64,000 bases of DNA from Paractinoplanes ferrugineus (GTDB taxonomy: Bacteria > Actinomycetota > Actinomycetes > Mycobacteriales > Micromonosporaceae), in NCBI RefSeq assembly GCF_016862195.1, contig NZ_BOMM01000008.1, forward strand, positions 62,001 through 126,000. Reading direction: 5' to 3'. Numbering within the stretch: the first letter of the stretch is position 1; each line of letters starts with the position of its first letter. The translations under genes and the position numbers were made by a program. Below, piece after piece: positions 18,587-27,530 of this stretch. The notes beneath the pieces were generated by a model. The model had not been told where the DNA came from and searched no databases. It worked only from the letters and a program-made list of their open reading frames with translations.

Positions 18587-19310
18587 TGCGCCACCGCATC
18601 GGGCAGCGCGGCTATTCGGCCGTGGCGCCGGAGAACACGCTGCCCGCCTTCGCCGCCGCCGTCCGCGCGGGCGCCACCCATGTCGAGTTCGACGTGCGGA
18701 CCACCGCCGACGGCGTACCGGTGGTCATCCACGACCGCACCCTGGACCGCACGACGACCGCCTCCGGCTATGTCGGGGACAGACCGGCTTCGATGGTTTT
18801 GTCACTTGACGCGGGTTCGTGGTTCTCCCCGGCCTACGAGGGCGTCCGGGTGCCCCGCCTCGCGACGACCCTCGACCTGCTGGCCCCGGCGGCCGCCGAG
18901 ATCCTCCTCGAGTTCAAGTCACCGGTCACCGTCGACCAGGTCGAAGTGATAGTCGAGCTGATCGCCGGGCACGACCTGTTCGACCGCACGACCATCCAGG
19001 CCGTCAACCCCGACGTGGTCGCGATGGTCCGTGCCGCCGCCCCGCAGATGCGCCGTGGCCTGCTGCGCGAGGGCGTCGCCGACAACACCGTCCCGCTGGC
19101 CCTCGAGCTCGGCGTCTCCTGCTGCAACCCGTCGGTCGACGACGTGCTGGCCGCCCGGCGACGGTCGACCGACTGCTCGCCCACGGCATCGAGGTGACGC
19201 CGTGGACGGCCAACGAGACCGCGCAGTGGACCGCCCCGGCGCGGACCGGCGTGACCGGCCTGATCACGGACCGGCTCGGCGAGTTCATCGGGTGGCTGGA
19301 CGGGCGGTGA
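18586..19310 (+). pseudogene. Glycerophosphodiester phosphodiesterase, frameshifted
   Basis: The frame starting at ATG 18586 encodes a GDPD TIM barrel: APENTLPAFAAAVRAG, HVEFDVRTTADGVPVVIHDRTLDRTT, EILLEFKSP, IQAVNPDVV. It then ends in an out-of-family tail at 19197. The expected C-terminus (LLAHGIEVTPWTANE, GLITDRLGEF) continues in another frame to a stop at 19308-19310. One missing base near 19150-19165, in a GC-rich run, explains this. The catalytic HRG motif also reads IGQRGYS, so the usual His is Gln. Either the gene is decaying or the base is an assembly error; the Gln change is independent of the frame break. It overlaps the dapF stop by one base. Confidence 0.8.
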
Positions 19311-19385
19311 CCCGGCCACCGGGACCGCCGGCGGGCCGGGCCGGCCATCGGGCCGGGTCGGCCATCGGGACCGGGCCGGGGGCCG

Positions 19386-19418
19386 GGGACGGCCTTGACC
19401 CACCGCTCAGGCCGTCCC
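19386..19418. terminator. Hairpin between convergent GDPD and malic enzyme genes
   Basis: A perfect 10-bp stem, GGGACGGCCT (19386-19395) with AGGCCGTCCC (19409-19418), closes a 13-base loop. It lies between two converging genes and could end both transcripts, although neither side has a T-run. Confidence 0.55.
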
Positions 19419-19449
19419 GGAACCAGGCGACTCGTCGTCGCCCGTACTG

Positions 19450-20910
19450 TCAGAAGGTTTCTTCCGGGGCCGCGTCGAGTTCGGCCTCGGGGACCGCGGC
19501 CGGGTTGTGCGGGGCGTGGCCCCCGCGGACGACCGCGCGGATCGCGGCGGCCACCGCCGGGGTGACCTTCGGGTCGAAGACGCTGGGGACGATGACCGTC
19601 GGGTTGATCTTGTCCTCGCCCACCACGTCGGCGATCGCGCGGGCCGCGGCCAGCGCCATCTCCTCGGTGAACTCCTCGGCGCTCACGTCGAGCATGCCGC
19701 GGAAGACGCCGGGGAAGGCAAGCACGTTGTTGATCTGGTTGGGCTGGTCCGAGCGGCCGGTCGCGACCACCGCGGCGTGCTGACGAGCCTCCCGGGGGTC
19801 GACCTCGGGATCGGGGTTGGCCAGCGCGAACACGATCGACCGGTCGGCCATCTTGGCGATGTCGGCGCCGGTCAGCAGGTTGGGCGCGCTCACCCCGATG
19901 AAGACGTCGGCGCCCTCGATCGCGCCGGGCAGGTCGCCCACGAAGTTCGCCTTGTTGGTGTGCTCGGCCAGCCACTGCCAGTTCGGGGTCAGGTCGGGCA
20001 TGCCGCGGTGCAGAGCGCCCTTCCGGTCGTACGCGATGATGTCGCCGACGCCCTGCCGCAGCAGCAGTTTCATGATCGCCGTGCCGGCCGCGCCGGCGCC
20101 GGAGACCACCACCCGCACGTCCTGCAGCCGCTTGCCGACCACCCGCAGCGCGTTGGTCAGCGCGGCCAGCACGCAGATCGCGGTGCCGTGCTGGTCGTCG
20201 TGGAAGACCGGGATGTCGAGCTGCTCCCGCAGCCGGGCCTCGATCTCGAAGCACCGCGGGGCGGCGATGTCCTCCAGGTTGATGCCGCCGTAGGCCGGCG
20301 CGATCGCCTTGACGATGCGCACGATCTCGTCGGTGTCCTGGGTGTCGAGCACCACCGGCCACGCGTCGACGCCGCCGAACCGCTTGAACAGCGCGGCCTT
20401 GCCCTCCATCACCGGCATGGCCGCGGCCGGCCCGATGTTGCCGAGCCCGAGAACCGCCGAGCCGTCGCTGACCACGGCCACGGTGTTGCGCTTGATCGTC
20501 AGGCGACGCGCGTCGGCCGGGTTCTCCGCGATGGCCATGCAGACCCGGGCCACCCCGGGGGTGTACGCCCGGGACAGCTCGTCACGGTTGCGCAGGGCGA
20601 CCTTCGAACTCACCTCGATCTTGCCGCCCAGGTGGAGCAGGAAGGTGCGGTCCGACACCTTCCGGACATCCACCCCGTCCTGTTCCTCGAGCTGCTTGAC
20701 GACCTGGTCGGCGTGCCCCGAGTCGGCGGTGTCACAGGTCAGGTCGACGAGCACCTGGGTAGGGTTGGAATCGACCACGTCGAGGGCCGTCACGATCGCG
20801 CCGGCCTCGCCGACACAGGTGGTGAGGCGGCCGATGGACGAGGCGTCAGCGGTAACGGCGATGCGGATCGTGATCGAGAATCCTGCGCTGGGCAGGCGGG
20901 TGGTCACCAC
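19450..20910 (-). CDS. NAD-dependent malic enzyme with N-terminal ACT domain
   Basis: Malic enzyme decarboxylates malate to pyruvate with reduction of NAD(P). The 486-residue protein has an N-terminal ACT-like domain ([22 protein letters not shown]), then the malic domain: the catalytic Tyr in [10 protein letters not shown], the Lys in [12 protein letters not shown], and the metal site [12 protein letters not shown] and HDDQHGTA. The NAD domain has GAGAAGTA. The GTG at 20910 is chosen because GGAGG sits seven bases upstream on the minus strand. A GTG at 21003 in frame would add 31 unconserved residues and overlap the hflX promoter. The cofactor (NAD rather than NADP) is inferred from family resemblance. 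Confidence 0.92.
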   Translation of the reverse strand: MVTTRLPSAGFSITIRIAVTADASSIGRLTTCVGEAGAIVTALDVVDSNPTQVLVDLTCDTADSGHADQVVKQLEEQDGVDVRKVSDRTFLLHLGGKIEVSSKVALRNRDELSRAYTPGVARVCMAIAENPADARRLTIKRNTVAVVSDGSAVLGLGNIGPAAAMPVMEGKAALFKRFGGVDAWPVVLDTQDTDEIVRIVKAIAPAYGGINLEDIAAPRCFEIEARLREQLDIPVFHDDQHGTAICVLAALTNALRVVGKRLQDVRVVVSGAGAAGTAIMKLLLRQGVGDIIAYDRKGALHRGMPDLTPNWQWLAEHTNKANFVGDLPGAIEGADVFIGVSAPNLLTGADIAKMADRSIVFALANPDPEVDPREARQHAAVVATGRSDQPNQINNVLAFPGVFRGMLDVSAEEFTEEMALAAARAIADVVGEDKINPTVIVPSVFDPKVTPAVAAAIRAVVRGGHAPHNPAAVPEAELDAAPEETF

Positions 20911-21083
20911 GGTGTGTCCTCCGGCGTCGGCAAGTGCTTCACCGCATTCTTGCGCTTCCGGAGCAGCGGTTTCCAATCCGGTGGTTACTGGTGAGTCATA
21001 CACGGAACGTCAACTCTTGGCCCGCTTATGTAGATGCGCCCGCTCCCAGGACGTGCCACGATCGGTCTGAGGAGGTCATTTTT

Positions 21084-22499
21084 TTGCGAGACATCTATCA
21101 GGCACCCGTCCTCGACGAGATCGATCCCACGACGGGCGACCTCGAGCTGGAGGAGCGGCATTCACTGCGCCGGGTCGCCGGCCTGTCGACCGAGCTCACC
21201 GACATCACCGAGGTCGAGTACAGGCAGCTCCGCCTCGAGCGGGTGGTGCTTGTCGGCGTCTGGACCGAAGGCTCGGTGACCGATGCCGACAACTCCCTGA
21301 CCGAGCTGGCCGCGCTGGCCGAGACGGCCGGTTCGCAAGTGCTCGAGGGCCTCATCCAGCGGCGTGGGCGGCCCGACGCGGCCACCTTCATCGGCCGGGG
21401 CAAGGTCGACGAGCTGCGCGACGTGGTGCTGGCCACCGGTGCCGACACGGTCATCTGCGACGGCGAGCTGTCCCCGTCCCAACTGCGCAACCTCGAGCAA
21501 CAGGTCAAGGTCAAGGTCGTCGACCGCACCGCGCTGATCCTCGACATCTTCGCCCAGCACGCGAAGAGCAAAGAGGGCAAGGCCCAGGTCGAGCTGGCTC
21601 AGCTGCAATACCTTCTGCCGCGCCTGCGCGGCTGGGGTGAGACGCTGTCGCGGCAGAGCGGTGGTTCCGGTCGTGGCGGCGGCGCCGGTGGCGGCGTGGG
21701 TCTGCGCGGTCCCGGTGAGACCAAGCTCGAGACCGACCGGCGGCGCATCAACCAGCGCATCTCTCGCCTGCGGCGCGAGATCAAGGCCATGCGGACCGTA
21801 CGGCAGACCAAGCGTTCCCGGCGGCAGGCGAGCGGCGTCCCCGCCGTGGCCATCGCCGGTTACACCAACGCCGGCAAGTCGAGTCTGCTCAACCGGCTGA
21901 CCCAGGCCGGCGTGTTGGTGGAGAACGCACTGTTCGCCACCCTCGACCCGACCACCCGGCGCACCGAGGCCGAGGACGGCCGAGTCTTCACGCTGTCCGA
22001 CACGGTGGGCTTCGTCCGGCACCTGCCGCACCAGATCGTCGAGGCGTTCCGCTCGACGCTCGAGGAGGTGGCGGAGGCCGACCTGGTCGTGCACGTGGTG
22101 GACGGTGCGCACCCCGACCCCGAGGGTCAGGTGAGCGCCGTGCGCGAGGTGCTCGGCGACGTGGGCGCCGACCGCATCCCCGAGCTTCTGGTCATCAACA
22201 AGATGGACGCCGCCGACGAGGAAACCATTCTGCGGCTCAAGCGTCTCTGGCCGGAGGCGGTCTTCGTGTCGGCGCGCAGCGGGGCCGGCATCGCCGAGCT
22301 GCAGACGGCGATCGCGGCCCGGTTGCCACGCCCGGCGGTCGACCTGCGTGTCCTCCTTCCGTACGACCGAGGGGACCTGGTCGCCCGGATTCATCGGACC
22401 GGTCAGGTGCTCAACACCCGCTACACGGATGATGGCACCGAGCTGCAGGTGCGGGTCGGCGAGCACCTCGCCGCCGAGCTGGAATCGTATCGACACTGA
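21084..22499 (+). CDS. hflX: Ribosome-associated GTPase HflX
   Basis: HflX is a GTPase that binds the 50S subunit and splits or rescues stalled ribosomes. The N-terminal HflX domain (EGLIQRRGRPDAATFIGRGKVDEL, DRTALILDIFAQHAKSKEGKAQVELAQL) is followed by a Gly-rich linker with GLRGPGETKLE and the G domain: G1 GYTNAGKS, G3 DTVGF, G4 NKMD. The TTG at 21084 is assigned because a strong GAGGAGGT (21069-21076) precedes it by seven bases; this gives 471 residues starting LRDIYQAPVLDEIDP. The frame is open upstream, but no ribosome-binding site supports it. It is divergent from the malic enzyme gene. Confidence 0.95.
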   Translation: MRDIYQAPVLDEIDPTTGDLELEERHSLRRVAGLSTELTDITEVEYRQLRLERVVLVGVWTEGSVTDADNSLTELAALAETAGSQVLEGLIQRRGRPDAATFIGRGKVDELRDVVLATGADTVICDGELSPSQLRNLEQQVKVKVVDRTALILDIFAQHAKSKEGKAQVELAQLQYLLPRLRGWGETLSRQSGGSGRGGGAGGGVGLRGPGETKLETDRRRINQRISRLRREIKAMRTVRQTKRSRRQASGVPAVAIAGYTNAGKSSLLNRLTQAGVLVENALFATLDPTTRRTEAEDGRVFTLSDTVGFVRHLPHQIVEAFRSTLEEVAEADLVVHVVDGAHPDPEGQVSAVREVLGDVGADRIPELLVINKMDAADEETILRLKRLWPEAVFVSARSGAGIAELQTAIAARLPRPAVDLRVLLPYDRGDLVARIHRTGQVLNTRYTDDGTELQVRVGEHLAAELESYRH

Positions 22500-22570
22500 G
22501 AGTGTGGGCCCTGACCAGGCTTGATCCACGCGTAACACCGGTTCGAGACGCCGCATGCGACACTGATCGG

Positions 22571-24748
22571 ATGCGGCGTCTCGTGTTTCCGGCTATTGCG
22601 GCCATAGGGCTGGTGATGGCTGGTCCGTCCAGCGCGTTCGCGGACGATCCGAACCCCACGGTCAGCGTCAAAGCGACCGCGGGCAAGGCCGTCTGCAAGG
22701 TGACCGACAAGAAGCTGGACGAGATGTCCGGGATCGTCGCTACCAAGAGCGGATTCGTCGTCGTCAACGACAGCACGACGAACGACGCCCACAAAAAGGT
22801 CTTCTTCCTCGACACCAAGTGCAAGGTCGTCGATGAGGTGGCATACAGCGGCAAGGGCCCGTTCGACCCCGAAGACCTGATCCTCTCGCCGGACGGCAGG
22901 ACGCTGTGGATCGCCGACATCGGCGACAACAACTACGACAAGTCCAGCACCCGTCCCAGCCTGGCGCTCTGGACCATGCCGGTCGACGGGTCGAAGAAGC
23001 CGGTCATCCATCGGGTGTCCTATCCCGACAACGACCACCACGACGCCGAGGCGCTGCTGCTCACCGGGGACAACATTCCGCTGATCATCACCAAGGAGAT
23101 CGGCCGGGCAGCCGTCATCTACCAGCCGACGGCGGCCCTCAAGGCGGACAACGACACCGGGATCCCGCTGAAAAAGGTGGGCGAGCTCACCGTCAACGCG
23201 ACCGAGACGTCCGGAAACCCGTACGCGCGCATCGGCAACAAAACCATCGACGGCGGCGCCGTCGCGCTCGGCGGCAAGAAGGTCGTGCTACGCACCTACA
23301 CCGACGCGCTCGAGTGGGACGTCACCAACGGCGACGTGCTGGGCACGATCACGAAGAGCAAGCCGCGCACCACCGCACTGCCCGACGAGACCCTCGGCGA
23401 GGCGATCACCTACAGCCCCGACGGCACACTGTTCTACACGGTCTCCGACATGAACGGCGCCGACGACGCGGCCACCAGCATCCTGAAATACACGCCGGCC
23501 ACCACGGTGACCGAGCTGAAGAAGGCGTCCGGCGGCTCCGGCGGCGGCACCGGCACGGCCTGGTACGCGGACATCACCCTCGACCAGATCACGTGGGCGG
23601 TGGGCGCCGTCGGCATCCTCGGCCTCATCCTGGTCGGCGCCGGCATCTTCGGCATCACCAAGCACCGCAAGCGCACCAAGTCGTCCCCCGCCTGGTCCGA
23701 CGACGACCCGCCGGAGAAGACCGACTCCGATGCCGATCCCGAGACCGAACTGATCGGCGTCGGCGGCGCCCAGCAGCGCGGCGTCTACGGCGGCGCCCGC
23801 TCCGGCCCAGCCGCCCCCAGCAGCGGCGCCGGCGTTTACGGCAACAACAACGCCCAGCGCAGCGGCCCCGTCTACGGAGCCGGCGGCGCTGGTGCTGCTG
23901 CCTCCGTCTCCGCCGGTGCCGCTCCCGCCGCGGCTCCCGGCGGCGGCCGCCCGCCGCAGGGCCAACCGGGGCGCGGTCCACAGGGCCAGCCTCCGCGCCC
24001 GCAGGGCCAACCCGCGCGTGGTCCGCAGGGTCAGCCCGCTCGCAACCCGCAGGGCCAACCGGCGCGGGGCCAGCAGGGTCAGCCCCCGCGTGGTCCGCAG
24101 GGTCAGCCCCCGCGTGGTCCGCAGGGTCAGCCCCCGCGTGGTCCGCAGGGTCAACCGCCGCGTGGTCCGCAGGGTCAGCCCCCGCAGGGTCAGCCCGCTC
24201 GCAATCCGCAGAGTCAGCCCCCGCGCGGCCCCCAGGGTCAGCCCCCGCGCGGCCCCCAGGGTCAGCCCGCGCAGGGTCAGCCTGCTCGCAACCCGCAGGG
24301 CCAGCCCGCGCGCGGCCAGCAGGGTCAGCCCCCGCGTGGCCCACAGGGTCAGCCCCCGCGTAACCCACAGGGTCAGCCCGCACGCGGCCAGCAGGGCCAA
24401 CCTCCGCGCGGACCGCAACAGCAGCCCGGCGGCCGCAGCGGCCCGGTCTACGGCGGCGGTGGCACTGGTGGCAGTGGCGGTGCCGGCGGCGGCAGCCAGC
24501 AACATGGACAGCCACCACGCGGTCCGCAGGGCCAGCGCCCCCAGCGCCCAGCCGGCCCCCAGGGCCAAGGCGGCGGCCAGGGCGGCCAGGGCCCGCGCCC
24601 GCCGCAGGGCGGCAATCCCCGCCAGGGCCAGGGTCGCGGTGTCTACGGCCAACCCGGCACCGGCCAGGGCCGCCCACCCCAGCGAGGCGGCGACGACCGC
24701 GGTTTCCGCCCCGAGGAACGCTTCGACAACCCCGGCTACCGCCGCTGA
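22571..24748 (+). CDS. Secreted propeller-like membrane protein with PQGQPPR-repeat tail
   Basis: This 725-residue protein of unknown function starts with a signal peptide (MRRLVFPAIAAIGLVMAGPSSAFA). An extracytoplasmic domain of about 310 residues follows; repeats such as DPEDLILSPDGRTLWIADIGDNN and LGEAITYSPDGTLFYTVSD suggest a beta-propeller. One membrane segment (about 338-358, VGAVGILGLILVGAGIFG) is followed by KHRKRTK, so the remaining 340 residues should be cytoplasmic. That tail is Gly/Pro/Gln/Arg-rich and contains an eight-residue repeat, RGPQGQPP. The ATG at 22571 gives the signal peptide; an upstream frame to 22502 is not supported. It follows hflX after 71 bases. It might transmit an outside signal or hold cytoplasmic partners; this is inference. 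Confidence 0.8.
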   Translation: MRRLVFPAIAAIGLVMAGPSSAFADDPNPTVSVKATAGKAVCKVTDKKLDEMSGIVATKSGFVVVNDSTTNDAHKKVFFLDTKCKVVDEVAYSGKGPFDPEDLILSPDGRTLWIADIGDNNYDKSSTRPSLALWTMPVDGSKKPVIHRVSYPDNDHHDAEALLLTGDNIPLIITKEIGRAAVIYQPTAALKADNDTGIPLKKVGELTVNATETSGNPYARIGNKTIDGGAVALGGKKVVLRTYTDALEWDVTNGDVLGTITKSKPRTTALPDETLGEAITYSPDGTLFYTVSDMNGADDAATSILKYTPATTVTELKKASGGSGGGTGTAWYADITLDQITWAVGAVGILGLILVGAGIFGITKHRKRTKSSPAWSDDDPPEKTDSDADPETELIGVGGAQQRGVYGGARSGPAAPSSGAGVYGNNNAQRSGPVYGAGGAGAAASVSAGAAPAAAPGGGRPPQGQPGRGPQGQPPRPQGQPARGPQGQPARNPQGQPARGQQGQPPRGPQGQPPRGPQGQPPRGPQGQPPRGPQGQPPQGQPARNPQSQPPRGPQGQPPRGPQGQPAQGQPARNPQGQPARGQQGQPPRGPQGQPPRNPQGQPARGQQGQPPRGPQQQPGGRSGPVYGGGGTGGSGGAGGGSQQHGQPPRGPQGQRPQRPAGPQGQGGGQGGQGPRPPQGGNPRQGQGRGVYGQPGTGQGRPPQRGGDDRGFRPEERFDNPGYRR
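23945..24425 (+). repeat. 24-bp coding tandem repeat (RGPQGQPP)
   Basis: About twenty variants of a 24-base unit encode RGPQGQPP, with PARN, PARGQ and PPQG variants. The most regular run, around 24080-24180, has nearly identical consecutive units. The repeat is coding, strongly basic and proline-rich. Confidence 0.9.
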
Positions 24749-25423
24749 CCACCAGCCCGTGCGGCATTTCGCGCTGCGCCGACTGAGCAGCGTCTCGGTG
24801 CAGCCCGCGCGGCTGTGCTCCGGCAGGCGGTCCCACCGCGATCGGATGCGGCCAGGCGGTTCCACTGCGGATGGCCGCGCCCGAGGGTGGCCTGCGTCCA
24901 TGCGGCAGTGCGGGCGGCCGCGGCAGCGCGCGCGGCAGCACATCCGGGGGCGGCACGGCGGAGGCGGCCCAGTGGCGGCGGCATAGCGGCTGCGGCCGCG
25001 CAGCGAGGGCGGCAGTGGCAGCGGTAGCGACGCCAGCATCGGCGGCGGCGCAGCGAGGAGCAGTGGCGGCGGCACGGCGGCGGGGCAGTGGCGGCGCAGC
25101 GAGGGCAGCACAGCGGCAGCGGCGGCGAGGGCAGCGACGCAGCGAGGGCAGCGCGGTGGCACAGCGGGGTGGCGGCGGCACAGCGAGGGCGGTGGCGCAA
25201 CGAGGGCGGCGGTGATCTCGGCTGGGTGATCGAGGGAGGCCCGGCTCGGGCTGTGGTGGCGGCGTGGGTCAGGGATGAGCGAAGAGGCCGGTCCTGGGGG
25301 GACCGGCCTCTCGGGGTGTGCTTGGCCAACGGCCGGGCCGGTGGTCGCGACGGCCTGGGGCACCGGCTGGCTGGGCGCTGGGTGGGGGACTGGTGTCGCC
25401 CGTATTTATATAGTTCGGGGTTT
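24749..25423. other. Gene-free G-rich repeat region
   Basis: No credible gene is seen in 675 bases. From about 24840 to 25240 the plus strand is a degenerate array of GGCGGCRGCACAGCGAGGG-like units, very rich in GGCGG. Long open frames cross it on both strands, but they encode only Ala/Arg/Gly or Pro/Arg repeats with no homology-like features and no ribosome-binding site. The last 100 bases hold the lexA terminator hairpin and an AT-rich patch (TATTTATATAG near 25403). Confidence 0.7.
25284..25310 (-). terminator. Hairpin downstream of lexA
   Basis: A perfect 11-bp stem (25284-25294 with 25300-25310) closes the five-base loop TGGGG on the plus strand. It lies 114 bases beyond the lexA stop and probably ends the leftward lexA transcript. 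There is no T-run, so termination may need a factor or the hairpin may act in both directions. Confidence 0.6.
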
Positions 25424-26185
25424 TTACACGCGGCGCAGGACGGCGACCACTCGGCCCATGATCGTGGCGTTGTCGCCGGGGATGGGGTCGAAGGCCGGGT
25501 TGGCGGGCATGAGCCAGACGTGGCCGTCGCGCTGGCGGTAGCTCTTGACGGTGGCCTCGCCGTCGATCATGGCGGCCACTATGTCGCCGGCGTCGGCGTT
25601 GGGCTGTTGGCGGACCACTACCCAGTCGCCGTTGCAGATGGCGGCGTCGATCATCGAGTCGCCCTTGACCTCGAGCATGAAGACGTCGCCCTCGCCGACC
25701 AGTTCGCGCGGCAGCGGGAAGAACTCCTCGACCGCCTGCTCGGCCAGGATCGGGCCGCCCGCGGCGATGCGGCCGACCAGCGGGACGTAGGCCGGCTGGG
25801 GGCGGGCGTTGCGCAGTGCCACGTCGTCGACCATGTCGCTGGGGGCGCGCACGTCGACGGCTCGGGGGCGGTTGGGGTCGCGGCGCAGGAAACCCTTCTG
25901 CTCCAACGCTTTCAGCTGGTAGGCGACGCTGGACGGGGAGACCAGGCCGACCGCCTCGCCGATCTCGCGGACGCTCGGCGGGTAGCCGTAACGCTCCACC
26001 CAGCCGCGGATGAACTCGAGGATGCGCCGCTGGCGGGCGGTGAGGTCGGCGGTCACCAGGTCGGGGAAGTGGCTGACCACGGGGGTGACGGCGCGCAGCT
26101 TGGGTGCGCCTTCGGCGCGGGACCTCGCCGGTGTGCGGCGCTGGGTGATCTGTTGTTGCCGGCTGGTCCGGTCGTCGGTCGACAC
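25424..26185 (-). CDS. lexA: SOS repressor LexA
   Basis: LexA represses DNA-damage genes until RecA filaments trigger its self-cleavage. The 253-residue protein has the N-terminal winged helix ([48 protein letters not shown]), the cleavage site Ala-Gly in GRIAAGGPI, and the serine/lysine dyad: Ser in [11 protein letters not shown] and Lys in GEATVKSYR. The GTG at 26185 is preceded by AGGAAGGG. The N-terminal extension of about 45 residues before the winged helix is typical of actinobacteria. Two SOS boxes lie between lexA and the divergent LysM gene, so both are likely LexA-controlled. Confidence 0.96.
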   Translation of the reverse strand: MSTDDRTSRQQQITQRRTPARSRAEGAPKLRAVTPVVSHFPDLVTADLTARQRRILEFIRGWVERYGYPPSVREIGEAVGLVSPSSVAYQLKALEQKGFLRRDPNRPRAVDVRAPSDMVDDVALRNARPQPAYVPLVGRIAAGGPILAEQAVEEFFPLPRELVGEGDVFMLEVKGDSMIDAAICNGDWVVVRQQPNADAGDIVAAMIDGEATVKSYRQRDGHVWLMPANPAFDPIPGDNATIMGRVVAVLRRV

Positions 26186-26316
26186 GTCCGCCCTTCCTGT
26201 CGGCCAGTGCCTCTCGGCACGTGGTGCGCTCGCGGAACCGGACAAACACCGTGGGGATGGCGGATGCCCGGTTGACCCCTCTTGACGGGAAACCCTAAGC
26301 GCGGGGTGCGACATAT

Positions 26317-26332
26317 TCAAACATCTGTACGA
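26317..26332 (-). promoter_or_regulatory. Probable SOS box for lexA
   Basis: On the minus strand the site reads TCGTACAGATGTTTGA. It fits the actinobacterial LexA consensus TCGAAC-N4-GTTCGA with two mismatches, and as I recall it differs at two of 16 positions from the mycobacterial lexA box. It lies 132 bases upstream of the lexA start, on the lexA side of the shared intergenic region. Confidence 0.7.
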
Positions 26333-26392
26333 CTTTCTGTCGGCGTGTCGCTCAGAAGTGCTCGACTTCCGTACGCGTGTTCTGATAGACCG

Positions 26393-26408
26393 TCGTACGG
26401 GCGTTCGA
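26393..26408 (+). promoter_or_regulatory. SOS box upstream of the LysM division gene
   Basis: TCGTACGGGCGTTCGA matches TCGAAC-N4-GTTCGA at 11 of 12 defined positions and lies 40 bases upstream of the ATG at 26448. This is the expected place for LexA to block the promoter of a damage-induced division inhibitor. A second overlapping half-site (TCGAAC) begins at 26409. Confidence 0.8.
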
Positions 26409-26447
26409 TCGAACGAGTGTCCTAACGGCGATCTTGAGGGGATCGAC

Positions 26448-26768
26448 ATGGTGGCGCACGACGTTCGGCGGGTTGATCCGCCGCTGCGACTGACTCGCCG
26501 TGGACGGGCCGTGGTGCTGGTCCTCCTCGCGCTGGTGGCCTCGCTCGCCAGCGCCGTGTTGTTCACCACCGCCTCGCGGGCGTCCGTGGAGCCGGCCGGC
26601 GCGTCCCCCACGTTGACCGTGCGCACCGGCGACACGTTGTGGGACATCGCGAGTCGCGCGCGGCCCGGGGGTGACGGTCAGGTGGCCGTCGCCGAACTGC
26701 GTCGGCTGAACCATCTGGACGGCTACGATCTGGTGCCCGGGCAGGTTTTGATCTTGCCCCGATCGTGA
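26448..26768 (+). CDS. SOS-induced LysM division suppressor (ChiZ/DivS/YneA type)
   Basis: This is a 106-residue membrane protein with a cytoplasmic basic N-terminus, one membrane segment (about residues 25-46, [21 protein letters not shown]) and an extracytoplasmic LysM domain ([18 protein letters not shown] ... [18 protein letters not shown]) that binds peptidoglycan. Divergent LysM genes next to lexA are known SOS-induced division inhibitors in Mycobacterium (ChiZ/Rv2719c), Corynebacterium (DivS) and Bacillus (YneA). This gene has the same neighbour, architecture and an SOS box, so it probably delays septation after DNA damage. GAGGGGA precedes the ATG at 26448 by six to seven bases. Confidence 0.88.
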   Translation: MVAHDVRRVDPPLRLTRRGRAVVLVLLALVASLASAVLFTTASRASVEPAGASPTLTVRTGDTLWDIASRARPGGDGQVAVAELRRLNHLDGYDLVPGQVLILPRS

Positions 26769-26878
26769 CGAAGAGCCGCCGTATGTAGTCGCCGGTACAC
26801 CGCACGTGACGAGGCGGAAAATACGGCGCGTCGGCACGTTCTTGGCTTGCTTCCGCGTCCGCATGGGCCTAGCGTCTA

Positions 26879-26894
26879 CCCCAACATCTAGTAG
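26879..26894 (+). promoter_or_regulatory. Possible NrdR box upstream of nrdR-nrdJ
   Basis: CCCCAACATCTAGTAG contains the ACATCTAGT core seen in actinobacterial NrdR boxes. A weaker CTAG-containing half-match lies 20 bases upstream. Autoregulation of the nrdRJ operon would be expected. Evidence is a partial match to a remembered consensus only. Confidence 0.4.
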
Positions 26895-26909
26895 TTACAA
26901 GGGTGTAAG

Positions 26910-26949
26910 TCATCCACAGGTTGGGGTTTCCCTCCCCGTTCTCTCCACA
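26910..26949 (+). promoter_or_regulatory. Two DnaA-box-like motifs
   Basis: TCATCCACA (26910-26918) and CTCTCCACA (26941-26949) resemble the DnaA box TTATCCACA/TTGTCCACA and start 31 bases apart, about three helical turns. DnaA control of ribonucleotide reductase genes is known in other bacteria; here it is only suggested by sequence. Confidence 0.35.
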
Positions 26950-27044
26950 GGCTGTTGACGGCGGCGCGCTGGTTGTTACCTTCGCGACGTCGCTTTTCGG
27001 CGTGCCCGGAGGACCATGGGAGAGGGTTCCGGAAGGAGATCGCG

Positions 27045-27500
27045 GTGCGCTGCCCGTACTGTCGCCATGCCGATTCGCGCGTGGTCGACTCGCGTGAGGC
27101 CGAGGACGGTGCTCTGATCCGTCGCCGGCGCTCGTGCCCCGAGTGCGGCAAGCGGTTCACCACGGTCGAGGAGGCGGTCCTCGCCGTTGTCAAGCGCAGC
27201 GGCGTCACGGAGCCCTTCAGCCGGACGAAGATCATGAGCGGGGTCCGCAAGGCCTGCCAGGGCCGGCCCGTCGACGAGGACTCGATCGCCCTGCTCGCGC
27301 AGAAGGTCGAGGAGACGATCCGGGCCAAGGGTGCGGCAGAGATCCCCAGCCATGAGGTGGGTCTCGCGATCCTCGTCCCGCTGCGCGATCTCGACCAGGT
27401 GGCTTATCTCCGGTTCGCCAGCGTCTATAAGTCCTTCGACTCGCTCGACGAGTTCCAGAAGGAGATCGACGCGCTGCGCGAAGCCAAGCAGCAGGCGTAA
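27045..27500 (+). CDS. nrdR: Transcriptional repressor NrdR
   Basis: NrdR senses ATP/dATP and represses ribonucleotide reductase genes. The 151-residue protein has the zinc ribbon with CPYC and CPEC pairs ([32 protein letters not shown]) and an ATP-cone domain ([24 protein letters not shown] ... [18 protein letters not shown]). The GTG at 27045 follows GGAAGGAG by six bases and starts at the conserved MRCPYC. nrdJ begins 30 bases downstream; the two genes are almost certainly cotranscribed, as in other actinobacteria. Confidence 0.96.
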   Translation: MRCPYCRHADSRVVDSREAEDGALIRRRRSCPECGKRFTTVEEAVLAVVKRSGVTEPFSRTKIMSGVRKACQGRPVDEDSIALLAQKVEETIRAKGAAEIPSHEVGLAILVPLRDLDQVAYLRFASVYKSFDSLDEFQKEIDALREAKQQA

Positions 27501-27530
27501 AGACGAGCAGTTTCGACGAGGGGGAGCAGT

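Noticed and set aside
20911..21003. N-terminal extension of malic enzyme from GTG 21003
   Set aside because: The GTG at 20910 has a near-ideal GGAGG at good spacing, and the extension has no conserved sequence.
20934..21083. 50-codon upstream extension of HflX
   Set aside because: The TTG at 21084 has a strong GAGGAGGT; the extension overlaps the divergent malic enzyme promoter and is not family-like.
23945..24425. Regular 24-bp repeats considered as a CRISPR array
   Set aside because: Units are contiguous without spacers, coding, and imperfect; no cas genes are nearby.
24871..25215. Ala/Arg/Gly-rich open frame in the G-rich field
   Set aside because: No ribosome-binding site and no family resemblance; it is a translation of a simple DNA repeat and is open in several frames at once.
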